From an uncultured Collinsella sp. (lineage in GTDB: Bacteria > Actinomycetota > Coriobacteriia > Coriobacteriales > Coriobacteriaceae): a stretch of 5,381 nt of DNA. Of the stretch, positions 1 through 4,314 are shown piece by piece; within the stretch, counting starts at the first letter, position 1, and every line of letters begins with the position of its first letter. The notes under the pieces are model-generated. The model did no database searches. It had not been told where the DNA came from and was given only the letters and a program-made list of their open reading frames with translations. Both the position numbers and the translations under genes were made by a program. The stretch covers positions 1 to 5,381 of the forward strand of contig USEK01000105.1 of the NCBI GenBank assembly GCA_900553705.1, read 5' to 3'.

Positions 1-50
1 GATCTACACTCGACTAGTCGTCGGCAGCGTCAGATGTGTATAAGAGACAG
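1..50. other. Nextera i5-side sequencing adapter (artefact)
   Basis: Not genomic. It reads as the tail of the Illumina P5 primer (GATCTACAC), an 8-nt index TCGACTAG, the Nextera read-1 linker (TCGTCGGCAGCGTC), and the 19-bp Tn5 mosaic end AGATGTGTATAAGAGACAG at 32-50. The first biological base is 51. Positions 2-50 are the exact reverse complement of 5333-5381. Reading frames that begin here acquire the artificial N-terminus MCIRDS. Confidence 0.98.
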
Positions 51-474
51 CAAGCGTGCCGTCGTCATGGTGCAAAAGGAGGTTGCCGATCGCATTGCCG
101 CAGTGCCGGGCAACAAGACCTATGGCGGCTATACGGCAAAGCTCGGCCTGTATGCGCAGGTGACGGGTCGCTTTGAGGTGCCGCCGCGTTGCTTTATGCC
201 AGCGCCGCACGTGGACTCGGCCGTCGTGCGTATCGACCGTGTTGACGGCGTGGTGCCCGAGGGGCTCGATCGCGAGTTCGTGGCCCGCGTGATTGATGCT
301 GCATTTGCTCAGCGTCGCAAGACCATCCGCAATTCCATGAGCGCCAACGGCTTTGCCAAGGACGTGCTCGATGCTGCCTTTGAGGCTTGCGGTATTGCAC
401 CCACCACGCGCGCCGAGACGCTTGATGTTGCTGACTTTGTCCGTCTGGCCCAGGAGCTAATCCATGATGCCTAA
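51..474 (+). CDS. rsmA: 16S rRNA (adenine1518-N6/adenine1519-N6)-dimethyltransferase RsmA (KsgA), 5'-truncated
   Basis: RsmA dimethylates two adjacent adenines in the 3'-terminal hairpin loop (helix 45) of 16S rRNA, using SAM, as a late step in small-subunit maturation. The 140 native codons (52-471, then TAA) cover the C-terminal half only; the family is usually about 270-300 residues. Visible landmarks are VMVQKEVADRI (codons 5-15), which in RsmA lies a little after the catalytic NLPY motif; PGNKTYGGYT; the conserved F-x-P-x-P-x-VDSAVV stretch (FMPAPHVDSAVV); and the C-terminal helical domain with FAQRRKTIRNSM. The SAM-binding GxGxG region and NLPY lie outside the window, so the gene is cut by the library end and not broken in the organism. 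Residues translated from before base 51 are adapter. The gene overlaps tatD by 11 bp, which suggests co-transcription and coupled translation. Identification is secure. Confidence 0.95.
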
Positions 475-1381
475 TGCCGAACGTGTGACGTTTACCAAGA
501 AAAAGAAGACGGTTGCTTGTCCCGTGCCCTTGGCGCCGCTTGCCGACACGCATGCACATCTGCTTTCGTTCTGGGGCAAGGATGTGCCTGAGACGCTCGT
601 GCGTGCCAAGGCGGCAGGCGTCGACCTGTTGGTGACGATGTTCGACCCCATCGCTGATAAACGCAGCGTGACGGACTATAGCGACTGGCTGACGCGCGAA
701 ATTCTGCCGATGCAGGATATCCCGCAGATCAAGTATCTTGCCGGCGTGCATCCGTATGGCGCACCGGACTATACCGACGACGTTCACGCACAGGTCGTTG
801 CCGCGCTCGATGATCCCTTATGCGCCGGTATTGGCGAAATCGGCCTGGACTACCACATGGACTATGACGACGATATCGCGCCGGCACCCCATAACGTGCA
901 GATTGACTGCATGGCGCGTCAGCTCGAGCTTGCCGTGTGCCGTAACGTGCCGGTGGAGCTGCATCTGCGCCACGAGGACACGGACCATGAGCGCACCTCG
1001 CACGTGGACGCCTACAACGTGCTTCGTGAGGTGGGCGTGCCCCAGGCCGGTTGTGTGCTGCACTGCTTTGGCGAGGACCGCGCCACGATGGAGCGCTTTG
1101 CGGAGCTGGGCTGCTATATCGCCTATGGTGGTGCGGCTACCTTTAAGCGCAACGACGACGTGCGCGAGGCATTCGCGGCAACCCCACTCGATCGAATTTT
1201 GTTCGAGACGGATTGCCCGTATATGGCTCCGGAGCCCATCCGCGGTCTTGAATGCGAGCCCGCAATGATCTCCATTACGGCAAACGCGCTGGTCAACGAC
1301 CGTGTCGATCGTACCGGCGAGGATGCTGAGGCAATCGCGCGAGCAGCTTGGGAAAATGCCTGCAAACTTTTTCAAAAATAG
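464..1381 (+). CDS. tatD: TatD-family metal-dependent hydrolase (putative DNase)
   Basis: A 305-residue member of the TatD branch of the amidohydrolase superfamily: cytoplasmic TIM-barrel phosphoesterases, several of which act as metal-dependent DNases. The metal-site motifs appear in order: D-T-H-A-H (His30, His32), GEIGLDYH (Glu125), VELHLRHED (His167), VLHCFGED (His200) and FETDCPYMAPEP-IRG (Asp250). The catalytic centre therefore looks intact. ATG 464 is chosen because AGGAG at 452-456 lies 7 nt upstream; ATG 467 would shorten the protein by one residue. About 25 residues precede the DTHAH strand, including a lysine run KKKK at 12-15, giving a longer N-terminus than the usual ~260-residue TatD proteins. 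The start overlaps the end of rsmA. rsmA and tatD are commonly near neighbours in bacterial genomes, which supports the call. The true substrate cannot be read from sequence, and the symbol is used in the family sense. Confidence 0.92.
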   Translation: MMPNAERVTFTKKKKTVACPVPLAPLADTHAHLLSFWGKDVPETLVRAKAAGVDLLVTMFDPIADKRSVTDYSDWLTREILPMQDIPQIKYLAGVHPYGAPDYTDDVHAQVVAALDDPLCAGIGEIGLDYHMDYDDDIAPAPHNVQIDCMARQLELAVCRNVPVELHLRHEDTDHERTSHVDAYNVLREVGVPQAGCVLHCFGEDRATMERFAELGCYIAYGGAATFKRNDDVREAFAATPLDRILFETDCPYMAPEPIRGLECEPAMISITANALVNDRVDRTGEDAEAIARAAWENACKLFQK

Positions 1382-1384
1382 TTC

Positions 1385-1413
1385 TTGCGTTCGCGATGGC
1401 GCTCCGTTATTCT
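1385..1413 (+). promoter_or_regulatory. Putative sigma-70-type promoter for tRNA-Leu
   Basis: TTGCGT (1385-1390) and TATTCT (1408-1413) are separated by exactly 17 bp. They match the -35 and -10 consensus at 3/6 and 4/6. Transcription would begin around 1419-1421, a few bases before the tRNA 5' end at 1425, as is usual for tRNA genes. The -35 lies 4 bp after the tatD stop, so read-through from tatD is also possible. This is inference from spacing and consensus only. Confidence 0.45.
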
Positions 1414-1424
1414 AATTCCTGCAC

Positions 1425-1511
1425 GCGGGCGTGGCGGAATTGGCAGACGCGTACGGTTCAGGTCCGTATGGGGGCAACCCCATGAAGGTTCAAGTCCTTT
1501 CGCCCGCACCA
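1425..1511 (+). tRNA. tRNA-Leu, anticodon CAG
   Basis: A class II tRNA of 87 nt including an encoded CCA. The acceptor stem GCGGGCG (1425-1431) pairs perfectly with CGCCCGC (1501-1507), followed by discriminator A1508 and CCA 1509-1511. The D stem is GCG/CGC (1434-1436 with 1448-1450), with GG at 1442-1443. The anticodon stem TACGG/CCGTA encloses loop TTCAGGT, so the anticodon is C1459-A1460-G1461, reading leucine codon CUG. The long variable arm TGGGG-GCAA-CCCCA (1469-1482) and A73 are typical of tRNA-Leu. The T arm is GAAGG-TTCAAGT-CCTTT (1484-1500) with one G-U pair. CUG is used repeatedly in the neighbouring genes, so this is a major leucine isoacceptor. No duplicated 3' end suggesting an attachment site is visible. 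Confidence 0.97.
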
Positions 1512-1519
1512 TTGAATGA

Positions 1520-1548
1520 AAGAGCTCCCAGCAATGGGAGCTTTTTTG
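1520..1548 (+). terminator. Intrinsic terminator after tRNA-Leu
   Basis: A perfect 8-bp stem AGCTCCCA (1523-1530) / TGGGAGCT (1535-1542) is closed by a GNRA-type GCAA tetraloop and followed by a T run (1542-1547). The upstream AAAG extends the pairing into the U tract. It lies 9 nt past the tRNA 3' end and separates the tRNA unit from the SPFH gene. Confidence 0.93.
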
Positions 1549-1572
1549 TTATGTACGATCTCCTTGTACGGG

Positions 1573-1578
1573 TATCCT
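1573..1578 (+). promoter_or_regulatory. Possible -10 box for the SPFH-rlmH unit
   Basis: TATCCT (1573-1578) matches the -10 consensus at 4/6. It would place a start near 1585, about 25 nt before the SPFH ATG. No convincing -35 lies 16-18 bp upstream (TTATGT at 1549-1554 is the best, 18 bp away). The preceding terminator implies that a promoter is needed in 1549-1600. Weak call. Confidence 0.25.
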
Positions 1579-1600
1579 AATGCCAACGTGTGCCTATCAG

Positions 1601-1606
1601 AGGAGA
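1601..1606 (+). promoter_or_regulatory. Ribosome binding site fixing the SPFH start
   Basis: AGGAGA lies 4-5 nt before ATG 1611. It decides for ATG 1611 over the in-frame GTG at 1590, which has no purine-rich site upstream and would put seven extra residues (MPIRGET) in front of the membrane helix. Confidence 0.8.
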
Positions 1607-1610
1607 GACC

Positions 1611-2549
1611 ATGCTGTTGTCCGGTATCATCGCCGCCCTTACCAGCCTTTTGATTCCCATCATCATTCTGTTGCTACTGCTTCCCAACGCCTGCTATGTC
1701 GTTGAACAACAGCATGCCGTGATCATCGAGCGCCTGGGCAAGTTTAACCGCATCGTCAACGCGGGCTTCCACATAAAGGTGCCCGTGATCGACCGCAAGG
1801 CCGCCACGGTGAGCCTGCGCACCATGAAAAACGGTTTTGGCATCGACGTTAAGACCCAGGACAACGTGACCATCGGCCTTGAGGTCTCTGCTCAGTACCA
1901 CGTGAGCTATGACATGGGCGCCGGCCCGGCAGATTCGGGTATCTACAAGAGCTACTACATGCTGCAGGAGCCCGTCGACCAGATGCGTGACTTCATCACC
2001 GACGCCCTGCGCTCTTCGATTCCCGTCTACACACTCGATGAGGTCTTTGCCAAGAAGGATGACATCGCCAAGGACGTTAATGCCACCGTGTCCGAGCAGA
2101 TGGCTGCCTACGGCTTCACCCTCGTGTCGACACTCATCACCAAAATCGCGCTGCCGACCGAGGTCGAGAACTCCATGAACGACATCAATGCCGCCCAGCG
2201 AAAGCGCGCTGCCGCGCAGGAGCTCGCCGAGGCCGACCGCATCAAGCGCGTCACCGAGGCGACCGCCGAGGCTGAGGCGATGGAAAAGGCGGGCGAGGGC
2301 ATCGCCAACCAGCGCAAGGCCATCGCGCTGGGCATCAAGGATTCGCTCGAGATCATCCAGGAGACGGGAGTCGGTAACGACGAGGCCAACCAGCTGTTCA
2401 TGTTTACGCAGTGGTCCGAGATGATGACGGAGTTCGCTCGTACGGGTAAAACCTCGACGGTCGTGCTGCCGAGCGATTTCTCGCAGTCGGCCTCGATGTT
2501 CGAGCAGATGCTGACAGCCAGCAAAGTTCAAAACGATTCGAAGGAGTAG
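1611..2549 (+). CDS. SPFH/band-7 (stomatin-like) membrane protein, HIR-like
   Basis: A 312-residue membrane-anchored SPFH protein; such proteins oligomerise into rings or microdomain scaffolds and often modulate membrane proteases or membrane fluidity. An N-terminal hydrophobic segment (about residues 2-25, ending in a leucine-rich run) is the single anchor. The band-7 domain follows: YVVEQQHAVIIERLGKF (29-45), GFHIKVPVID (52-61), T82-Q-D-N-V-T and DALRSSIPVYTLDEVF (131-146). A long charged Ala/Glu-rich helix at about 188-250 (NDINAAQRKRAAAQELAEADR onward) is the likely coiled coil. The string KKDDIAKDV, the MNDINAAQRKRAAA segment, GIANQRKAIALGIKDSLE and the C-terminal FTQWSEMMTEF...STVVLPSD resemble, from memory, the plant hypersensitive-induced-reaction (HIR) branch more than HflK/HflC. 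No NfeD-type partner is adjacent. rlmH starts 6 bp downstream with its Shine-Dalgarno site inside this gene's last codons. Family certain; specific role unknown. Confidence 0.92.
   Translation: MLLSGIIAALTSLLIPIIILLLLLPNACYVVEQQHAVIIERLGKFNRIVNAGFHIKVPVIDRKAATVSLRTMKNGFGIDVKTQDNVTIGLEVSAQYHVSYDMGAGPADSGIYKSYYMLQEPVDQMRDFITDALRSSIPVYTLDEVFAKKDDIAKDVNATVSEQMAAYGFTLVSTLITKIALPTEVENSMNDINAAQRKRAAAQELAEADRIKRVTEATAEAEAMEKAGEGIANQRKAIALGIKDSLEIIQETGVGNDEANQLFMFTQWSEMMTEFARTGKTSTVVLPSDFSQSASMFEQMLTASKVQNDSKE
2541..2546 (+). promoter_or_regulatory. rlmH ribosome binding site inside the SPFH 3' end
   Basis: AAGGAG forms the last two sense codons (Lys-Glu) of the SPFH gene, directly before its TAG. 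It sits 9 nt before the GTG start of rlmH, so ribosomes finishing SPFH cover this site. This implies translational coupling. Confidence 0.75.
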
Positions 2550-2555
2550 ACGCGC

Positions 2556-3026
2556 GTGAAATACACCGTCGTTTGCGTCGGTAAGCTCAAGGAGCGCTTT
2601 TGGAAGGACGCGTGCGCTGAGTACACCAAGCGCCTAGGTGCCTATGCCAAGGTTGATATCCGCGAGGTGGCCGATATCGACCCGGCTAAGGCGGGCGGCG
2701 TGGATGCCGCACGCGACAAGGAGGGGGCGGCAATTCTTGCTGCATTGCCGTCTCGGGCGCATGTGATCCTGCTAGCTATCGAGGGCAAGGAGCGTTCGAG
2801 TGAGGAGCTCTCGGCGCGGCTCGACGATCTTATGCTGCGAGGCAGCAGCGACATTGCCTTTGTAATCGGCGGTTCGGACGGCGTGAGTGATGACGTGCGC
2901 GCACGAGCCGACGAGATGCTCAGCTTTGGACGCATTACCTTGCCGCATAACCTGGCGCGTGTGGTGCTGCTAGAGCAGATTTACCGTGCCTGCAAGATCA
3001 GTCGTGGCGAGCCGTATCACAAATAG
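2556..3026 (+). CDS. rlmH: 23S rRNA (pseudouridine1915-N3)-methyltransferase RlmH
   Basis: RlmH is a small SPOUT-class SAM methyltransferase that methylates pseudouridine 1915 in helix 69 of 23S rRNA on assembled 70S ribosomes. The 156-residue length is normal for the family. Diagnostic features are the N-terminal strand-helix MKYTVVCVGKLKERFW; LAIEGKERSSEELSARL (73-89); the SAM-loop FVIGGSDGV (102-110); the trefoil-knot segment T128-L-P-H-N-L-A-R followed by V-L-L-E-QIYRA (to 145); and the invariant C-terminus ending PYHK (153-156). The start is GTG 2556, supported by AAGGAG at 2541-2546 and by the conserved first residues. It is probably co-transcribed with the SPFH gene. Nothing is missing or unusual in the protein. 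Confidence 0.97.
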   Translation: MKYTVVCVGKLKERFWKDACAEYTKRLGAYAKVDIREVADIDPAKAGGVDAARDKEGAAILAALPSRAHVILLAIEGKERSSEELSARLDDLMLRGSSDIAFVIGGSDGVSDDVRARADEMLSFGRITLPHNLARVVLLEQIYRACKISRGEPYHK

Positions 3027-3099
3027 GTCGGCAATACGAAACAATGGCGTGGGACAATACCTTTCGTTTTGAAGAGCGTGTCTGAGAGGACTATGAGAT

Positions 3100-3870
3100 A
3101 TGAAGATTGGATTTGTCGGTTTTGGCAATATGGCGAGCGCTATGGCCGATGGCTGGATCGCTGCCGGTGTAGCTGCGAGCGACATGTGCGCCTGCGCGGG
3201 TCGCTACGACGCACTGGTTGAGCGCTGCGAGGCGCGCGGCATGGTCGCCTGCCACGATGCCGCCGAGGTTGTCGCCGCATCCGATATCGTGGTCGCTGCG
3301 GTCAAACCGTACATGATCGAGAAGGTATTCGCCCCGCTCAAGGATGCTCTTGCCAAAAAGGTCGTTCTGTCGGTTGCCTGGACCTGGGACAGTGCCAAGT
3401 GGGAGCAGGTCCTGCCGGGCGTCGCGCATATCTCGACGGTGCCCAACACACCGGTTTCGGTGGGCGAGGGCGTCATCGCTTGCGAGAAGGCTTCCACGCT
3501 TAGTGATGAGCAGAGCGCCGTGGTGCTTGATCTGCTTGGCAAACTCGGTGCGGTGGTCGAGCTCGATACGATCCTGCTGTTTGTGGGCGGCACGGTGGGT
3601 GGTTGCGCTCCGGCATTTGTCGCCATGGCAATCGAGGCCCTGGGCGATGCGGCGGTCAAGCACGGTATCCCGCGTGCCGATGCCTATCGCATTGTGAGCC
3701 AGATGGTGCTAGGTACGGCAAAGCTGCAGCTTGCAACTGGCCAGCATCCTGCGGCGATGAAGGATGCCGTATGCTCGCCCGGTGGTGCCACCATCAAGGG
3801 CGTCGTTGCGCTCGAGGACGCCGGCATGCGCGGCGCCCTGGTCAAGGCAATCGACGCAACTCTCCAGTAA
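3100..3870 (+). CDS. proC: Pyrroline-5-carboxylate reductase ProC
   Basis: Catalyses the last step of proline synthesis, NAD(P)H-dependent reduction of 1-pyrroline-5-carboxylate to L-proline, in the cytoplasm. The 256-residue length is normal. The N-terminal Rossmann fold carries GFVGFGNM (4-11) and AVKP (67-70); VPNTPVSVGEG (114-124) and VGGCAPAFV (166-174) follow; the C-terminal dimerisation domain has GIPRADAYRIVSQMVLGTAKL (189-209) and the P5CR signature VCSPGGATIKGVVALEDAGMR (224-244). Against E. coli ProC as I remember it, the C-terminal half aligns residue by residue, but the conserved S-x-x-A-G segment before the PNTP motif reads SVAWTWD here, the Arg before MPNTP is replaced, and GSSPAY is GCAPAF. 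The nucleotide- and substrate-proximal loops are therefore somewhat divergent. ATG 3100 is preceded by GAGAGGA at 3084-3090. The 73-bp gap from rlmH shows no clear terminator, so it may share that transcript. Confidence 0.93.
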   Translation: MKIGFVGFGNMASAMADGWIAAGVAASDMCACAGRYDALVERCEARGMVACHDAAEVVAASDIVVAAVKPYMIEKVFAPLKDALAKKVVLSVAWTWDSAKWEQVLPGVAHISTVPNTPVSVGEGVIACEKASTLSDEQSAVVLDLLGKLGAVVELDTILLFVGGTVGGCAPAFVAMAIEALGDAAVKHGIPRADAYRIVSQMVLGTAKLQLATGQHPAAMKDAVCSPGGATIKGVVALEDAGMRGALVKAIDATLQ

Positions 3871-3908
3871 AACCGACCAAAAAAAGGACGGGTTTATTTT
3901 TGGCAGGT
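3868..3908 (+). repeat. Repeat copy A (TAAAACNGACC...GGCAGGT family)
   Basis: A 41-bp unit starting at the proC stop codon itself. It begins TAAAACCGACC, has a core GGACGGGTTTATTTT and ends TTTTTGGCAGGT. CCAAAAA (3877-3883) can pair with TTTTTGG (3897-3903) to make a small hairpin. Its two ends recur in the same orientation in copy B (3992-4030), while its core recurs there inverted. Confidence 0.8.
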
Positions 3909-3937
3909 ATTTTCTGCGGTTTTGTCCTTTTAGCGAA

Positions 3938-3978
3938 AAGCGCCCCGCAACTGGCTCAATTCCAGTTGCGGGGCGCTT
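3938..3978. terminator. Strong hairpin between convergent genes, probable bidirectional terminator
   Basis: A perfect 17-bp inverted repeat (AAGCGCCCCGCAACTGG at 3938-3954, its complement at 3962-3978) with a 7-nt loop CTCAATT. It lies between proC (+) and the small membrane-protein gene (-), which converge here, so both transcripts would meet it. On the minus strand the stem runs into TTTT; on the plus strand the following T's are interrupted (TTGCGTTT), so termination of proC may be less efficient or factor-assisted. Confidence 0.7.
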
Positions 3979-3991
3979 GCGTTTGCCCAGA

Positions 3992-4030
3992 TAAAACAGA
4001 CCAAAATAAACCTGTCCCTTTTTGGCAGGT
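3992..4030 (-). repeat. Repeat copy B (same ends, inverted core)
   Basis: A 39-bp unit beginning TAAAACAGACC and ending TTTTTGGCAGGT. The first matches copy A at 10 of 11 positions and the last at 12 of 12, both in direct orientation. The middle, TAAACCTGTCCC, is instead the reverse complement of copy A's core: CCAAAA...TTTTTGG read on the minus strand aligns with copy A at about 23 of 27 positions. The last base overlaps the stop codon (TTA on the plus strand) of the small minus-strand gene. Strand is given for the core. Confidence 0.8.
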
Positions 4031-4203
4031 TAGTCCCAGAAGCTGTCTTCCTCATCCTCGGACTTGGGTCCGCGGTCGACGTACATCTTATGGGTACGCT
4101 TCTCCATTACAAAGGCAAGAATCGCAAATAACAGGATGCCGCCGGCGAAAAGGATGGCAAAACCGGTGCGGGTGCCAAACAAAAAGGAAAAAACTGCGTC
4201 CAT
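4030..4203 (-). CDS. Small single-pass membrane protein, unknown function
   Basis: A 57-codon gene, not recognised as any named family. The protein starts MDAVFSFLFGTRTGF, has a hydrophobic segment of about 19 residues (14-32; FAILFAGGILLFAILAF region), a basic stretch MEKRTHK just after it, and an acidic tail KSEDEEDSFWD at the C-terminus. By the positive-inside rule the EKRTHK side favours an N-out/C-in topology, with the charged tail in the cytoplasm. Support for a real gene: AAGAAGG on the minus strand (4216-4210) lies 6 nt before the ATG; the composition has clear membrane-protein logic; and it fills the space between the convergent hairpin and the divergent serS promoter region. Its stop codon abuts repeat copy B. 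It could be a regulator or accessory subunit of a membrane complex, but nothing shows which. Real-gene likelihood is fair to good; function unknown. Confidence 0.72.
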   Translation of the reverse strand: MDAVFSFLFGTRTGFAILFAGGILLFAILAFVMEKRTHKMYVDRGPKSEDEEDSFWD

Positions 4204-4209
4204 TGGGTG

Positions 4210-4216
4210 CCTTCTT
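4210..4216 (-). promoter_or_regulatory. Ribosome binding site of the small membrane-protein gene
   Basis: CCTTCTT on the plus strand reads AAGAAGG on the minus strand, 6 nt before the ATG at 4203-4201. It is the main evidence that this short frame is translated and that the start is correct. Confidence 0.7.
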
Positions 4217-4227
4217 GCGTAGTTGAG

Positions 4228-4257
4228 TTGGGTCGTAAACGCTCATAAGTATATACT
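4228..4257 (+). promoter_or_regulatory. serS: Putative serS promoter
   Basis: TTGGGT (4228-4233, 3/6) and TATACT (4252-4257, 5/6) are separated by 18 bp. Transcription would start near 4263-4265, giving a leader of about 50 nt before the serS ATG. The leader would carry the palindromes at 4264-4271 and 4274-4285. The -10 is part of a perfect palindrome and so occurs on both strands. Confidence 0.45.
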
Positions 4258-4258
4258 T
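4247..4258. promoter_or_regulatory. 12-bp palindrome AAGTATATACTT containing a -10-like box on each strand
   Basis: The sequence equals its own reverse complement. TATACT is therefore present on the plus strand at 4252-4257 (towards serS) and on the minus strand at 4253-4248 (towards the small membrane-protein gene). On the minus strand CCTTGT (4276-4271) lies 17 bp upstream and TTGTAC (4274-4269) 15 bp upstream as weak -35 candidates; the start would be near 4241, about 37 nt before its ATG. Confidence 0.4.
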
Positions 4259-4263
4259 GCCCA

Positions 4264-4271
4264 TACATGTA
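4264..4271. repeat. 8-bp palindrome TACATGTA
   Basis: A perfect inverted repeat at the predicted serS transcription start. Short enough to be chance on its own; listed because it is one of three consecutive palindromes in under 40 bp. Confidence 0.5.
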
Positions 4272-4273
4272 CA

Positions 4274-4285
4274 AGGTTGCAACCT
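4274..4285. promoter_or_regulatory. 12-bp palindrome AGGTTGCAACCT, possible operator
   Basis: A perfect dyad about 10-20 bp downstream of the predicted serS start and 29 bp before the serS ATG. It could be a binding site for a dimeric regulator. With no loop it would be a poor RNA hairpin, so a DNA operator is the likelier reading. No regulator is identified. Confidence 0.4.
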
Positions 4286-4304
4286 AAATGGAATGTATAT
4301 CGCC

Positions 4305-4310
4305 GGAGGA
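4305..4310 (+). promoter_or_regulatory. serS: serS ribosome binding site fixing the start
   Basis: GGAGGA lies 4 nt before ATG 4315. It decides for ATG 4315 over the in-frame ATG at 4288, which would add nine residues (MECISPEDL) and has no comparable site at a good distance. Confidence 0.85.
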
Positions 4311-4314
4311 TCTA

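Noticed and set aside
1425..1560. tRNA-Leu as an integration (attachment) site for a mobile element
   Set aside because: No duplicated tRNA 3' end, integrase or foreign-looking genes; the tRNA is followed directly by its own terminator and a housekeeping-type gene.
1590..1610. GTG 1590 as start of the SPFH protein
   Set aside because: No Shine-Dalgarno upstream; ATG 1611 has AGGAGA at the right distance and starts directly at the membrane helix.
1674..2531. A 285-codon minus-strand frame opposite the SPFH gene
   Set aside because: Low-complexity Leu/Gly/His/Asp-rich translation typical of antisense to G+C-rich codons; no domain motif; the plus strand encodes an intact SPFH protein.
3868..4030. 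CRISPR array
   Set aside because: Only two repeat copies, with inverted cores and a hairpin between them; no regular spacing and no cas genes.
3603..4226. A 207-codon plus-strand frame running from inside proC through the repeat region
   Set aside because: It overlaps proC out of frame, crosses the terminator hairpin and repeats, and is antisense to the small membrane-protein gene. The translation is Arg/Cys-rich with no motif.
4088..4282. A 64-codon minus-strand frame near the serS promoter region
   Set aside because: It is in a different frame from the 57-codon gene, lacks an RBS and has no membrane or domain signal; the alternative frame has both a site and a coherent protein.
4288..4314. 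ATG 4288 as start of serS
   Set aside because: The extra nine residues do not match the conserved MLDIKFVREN start, and GGAGGA sits correctly for ATG 4315.
4204..4314. T-box or other riboswitch controlling serS
   Set aside because: The predicted leader is only about 50 nt with no specifier stem, T-box sequence or terminator/antiterminator pair.
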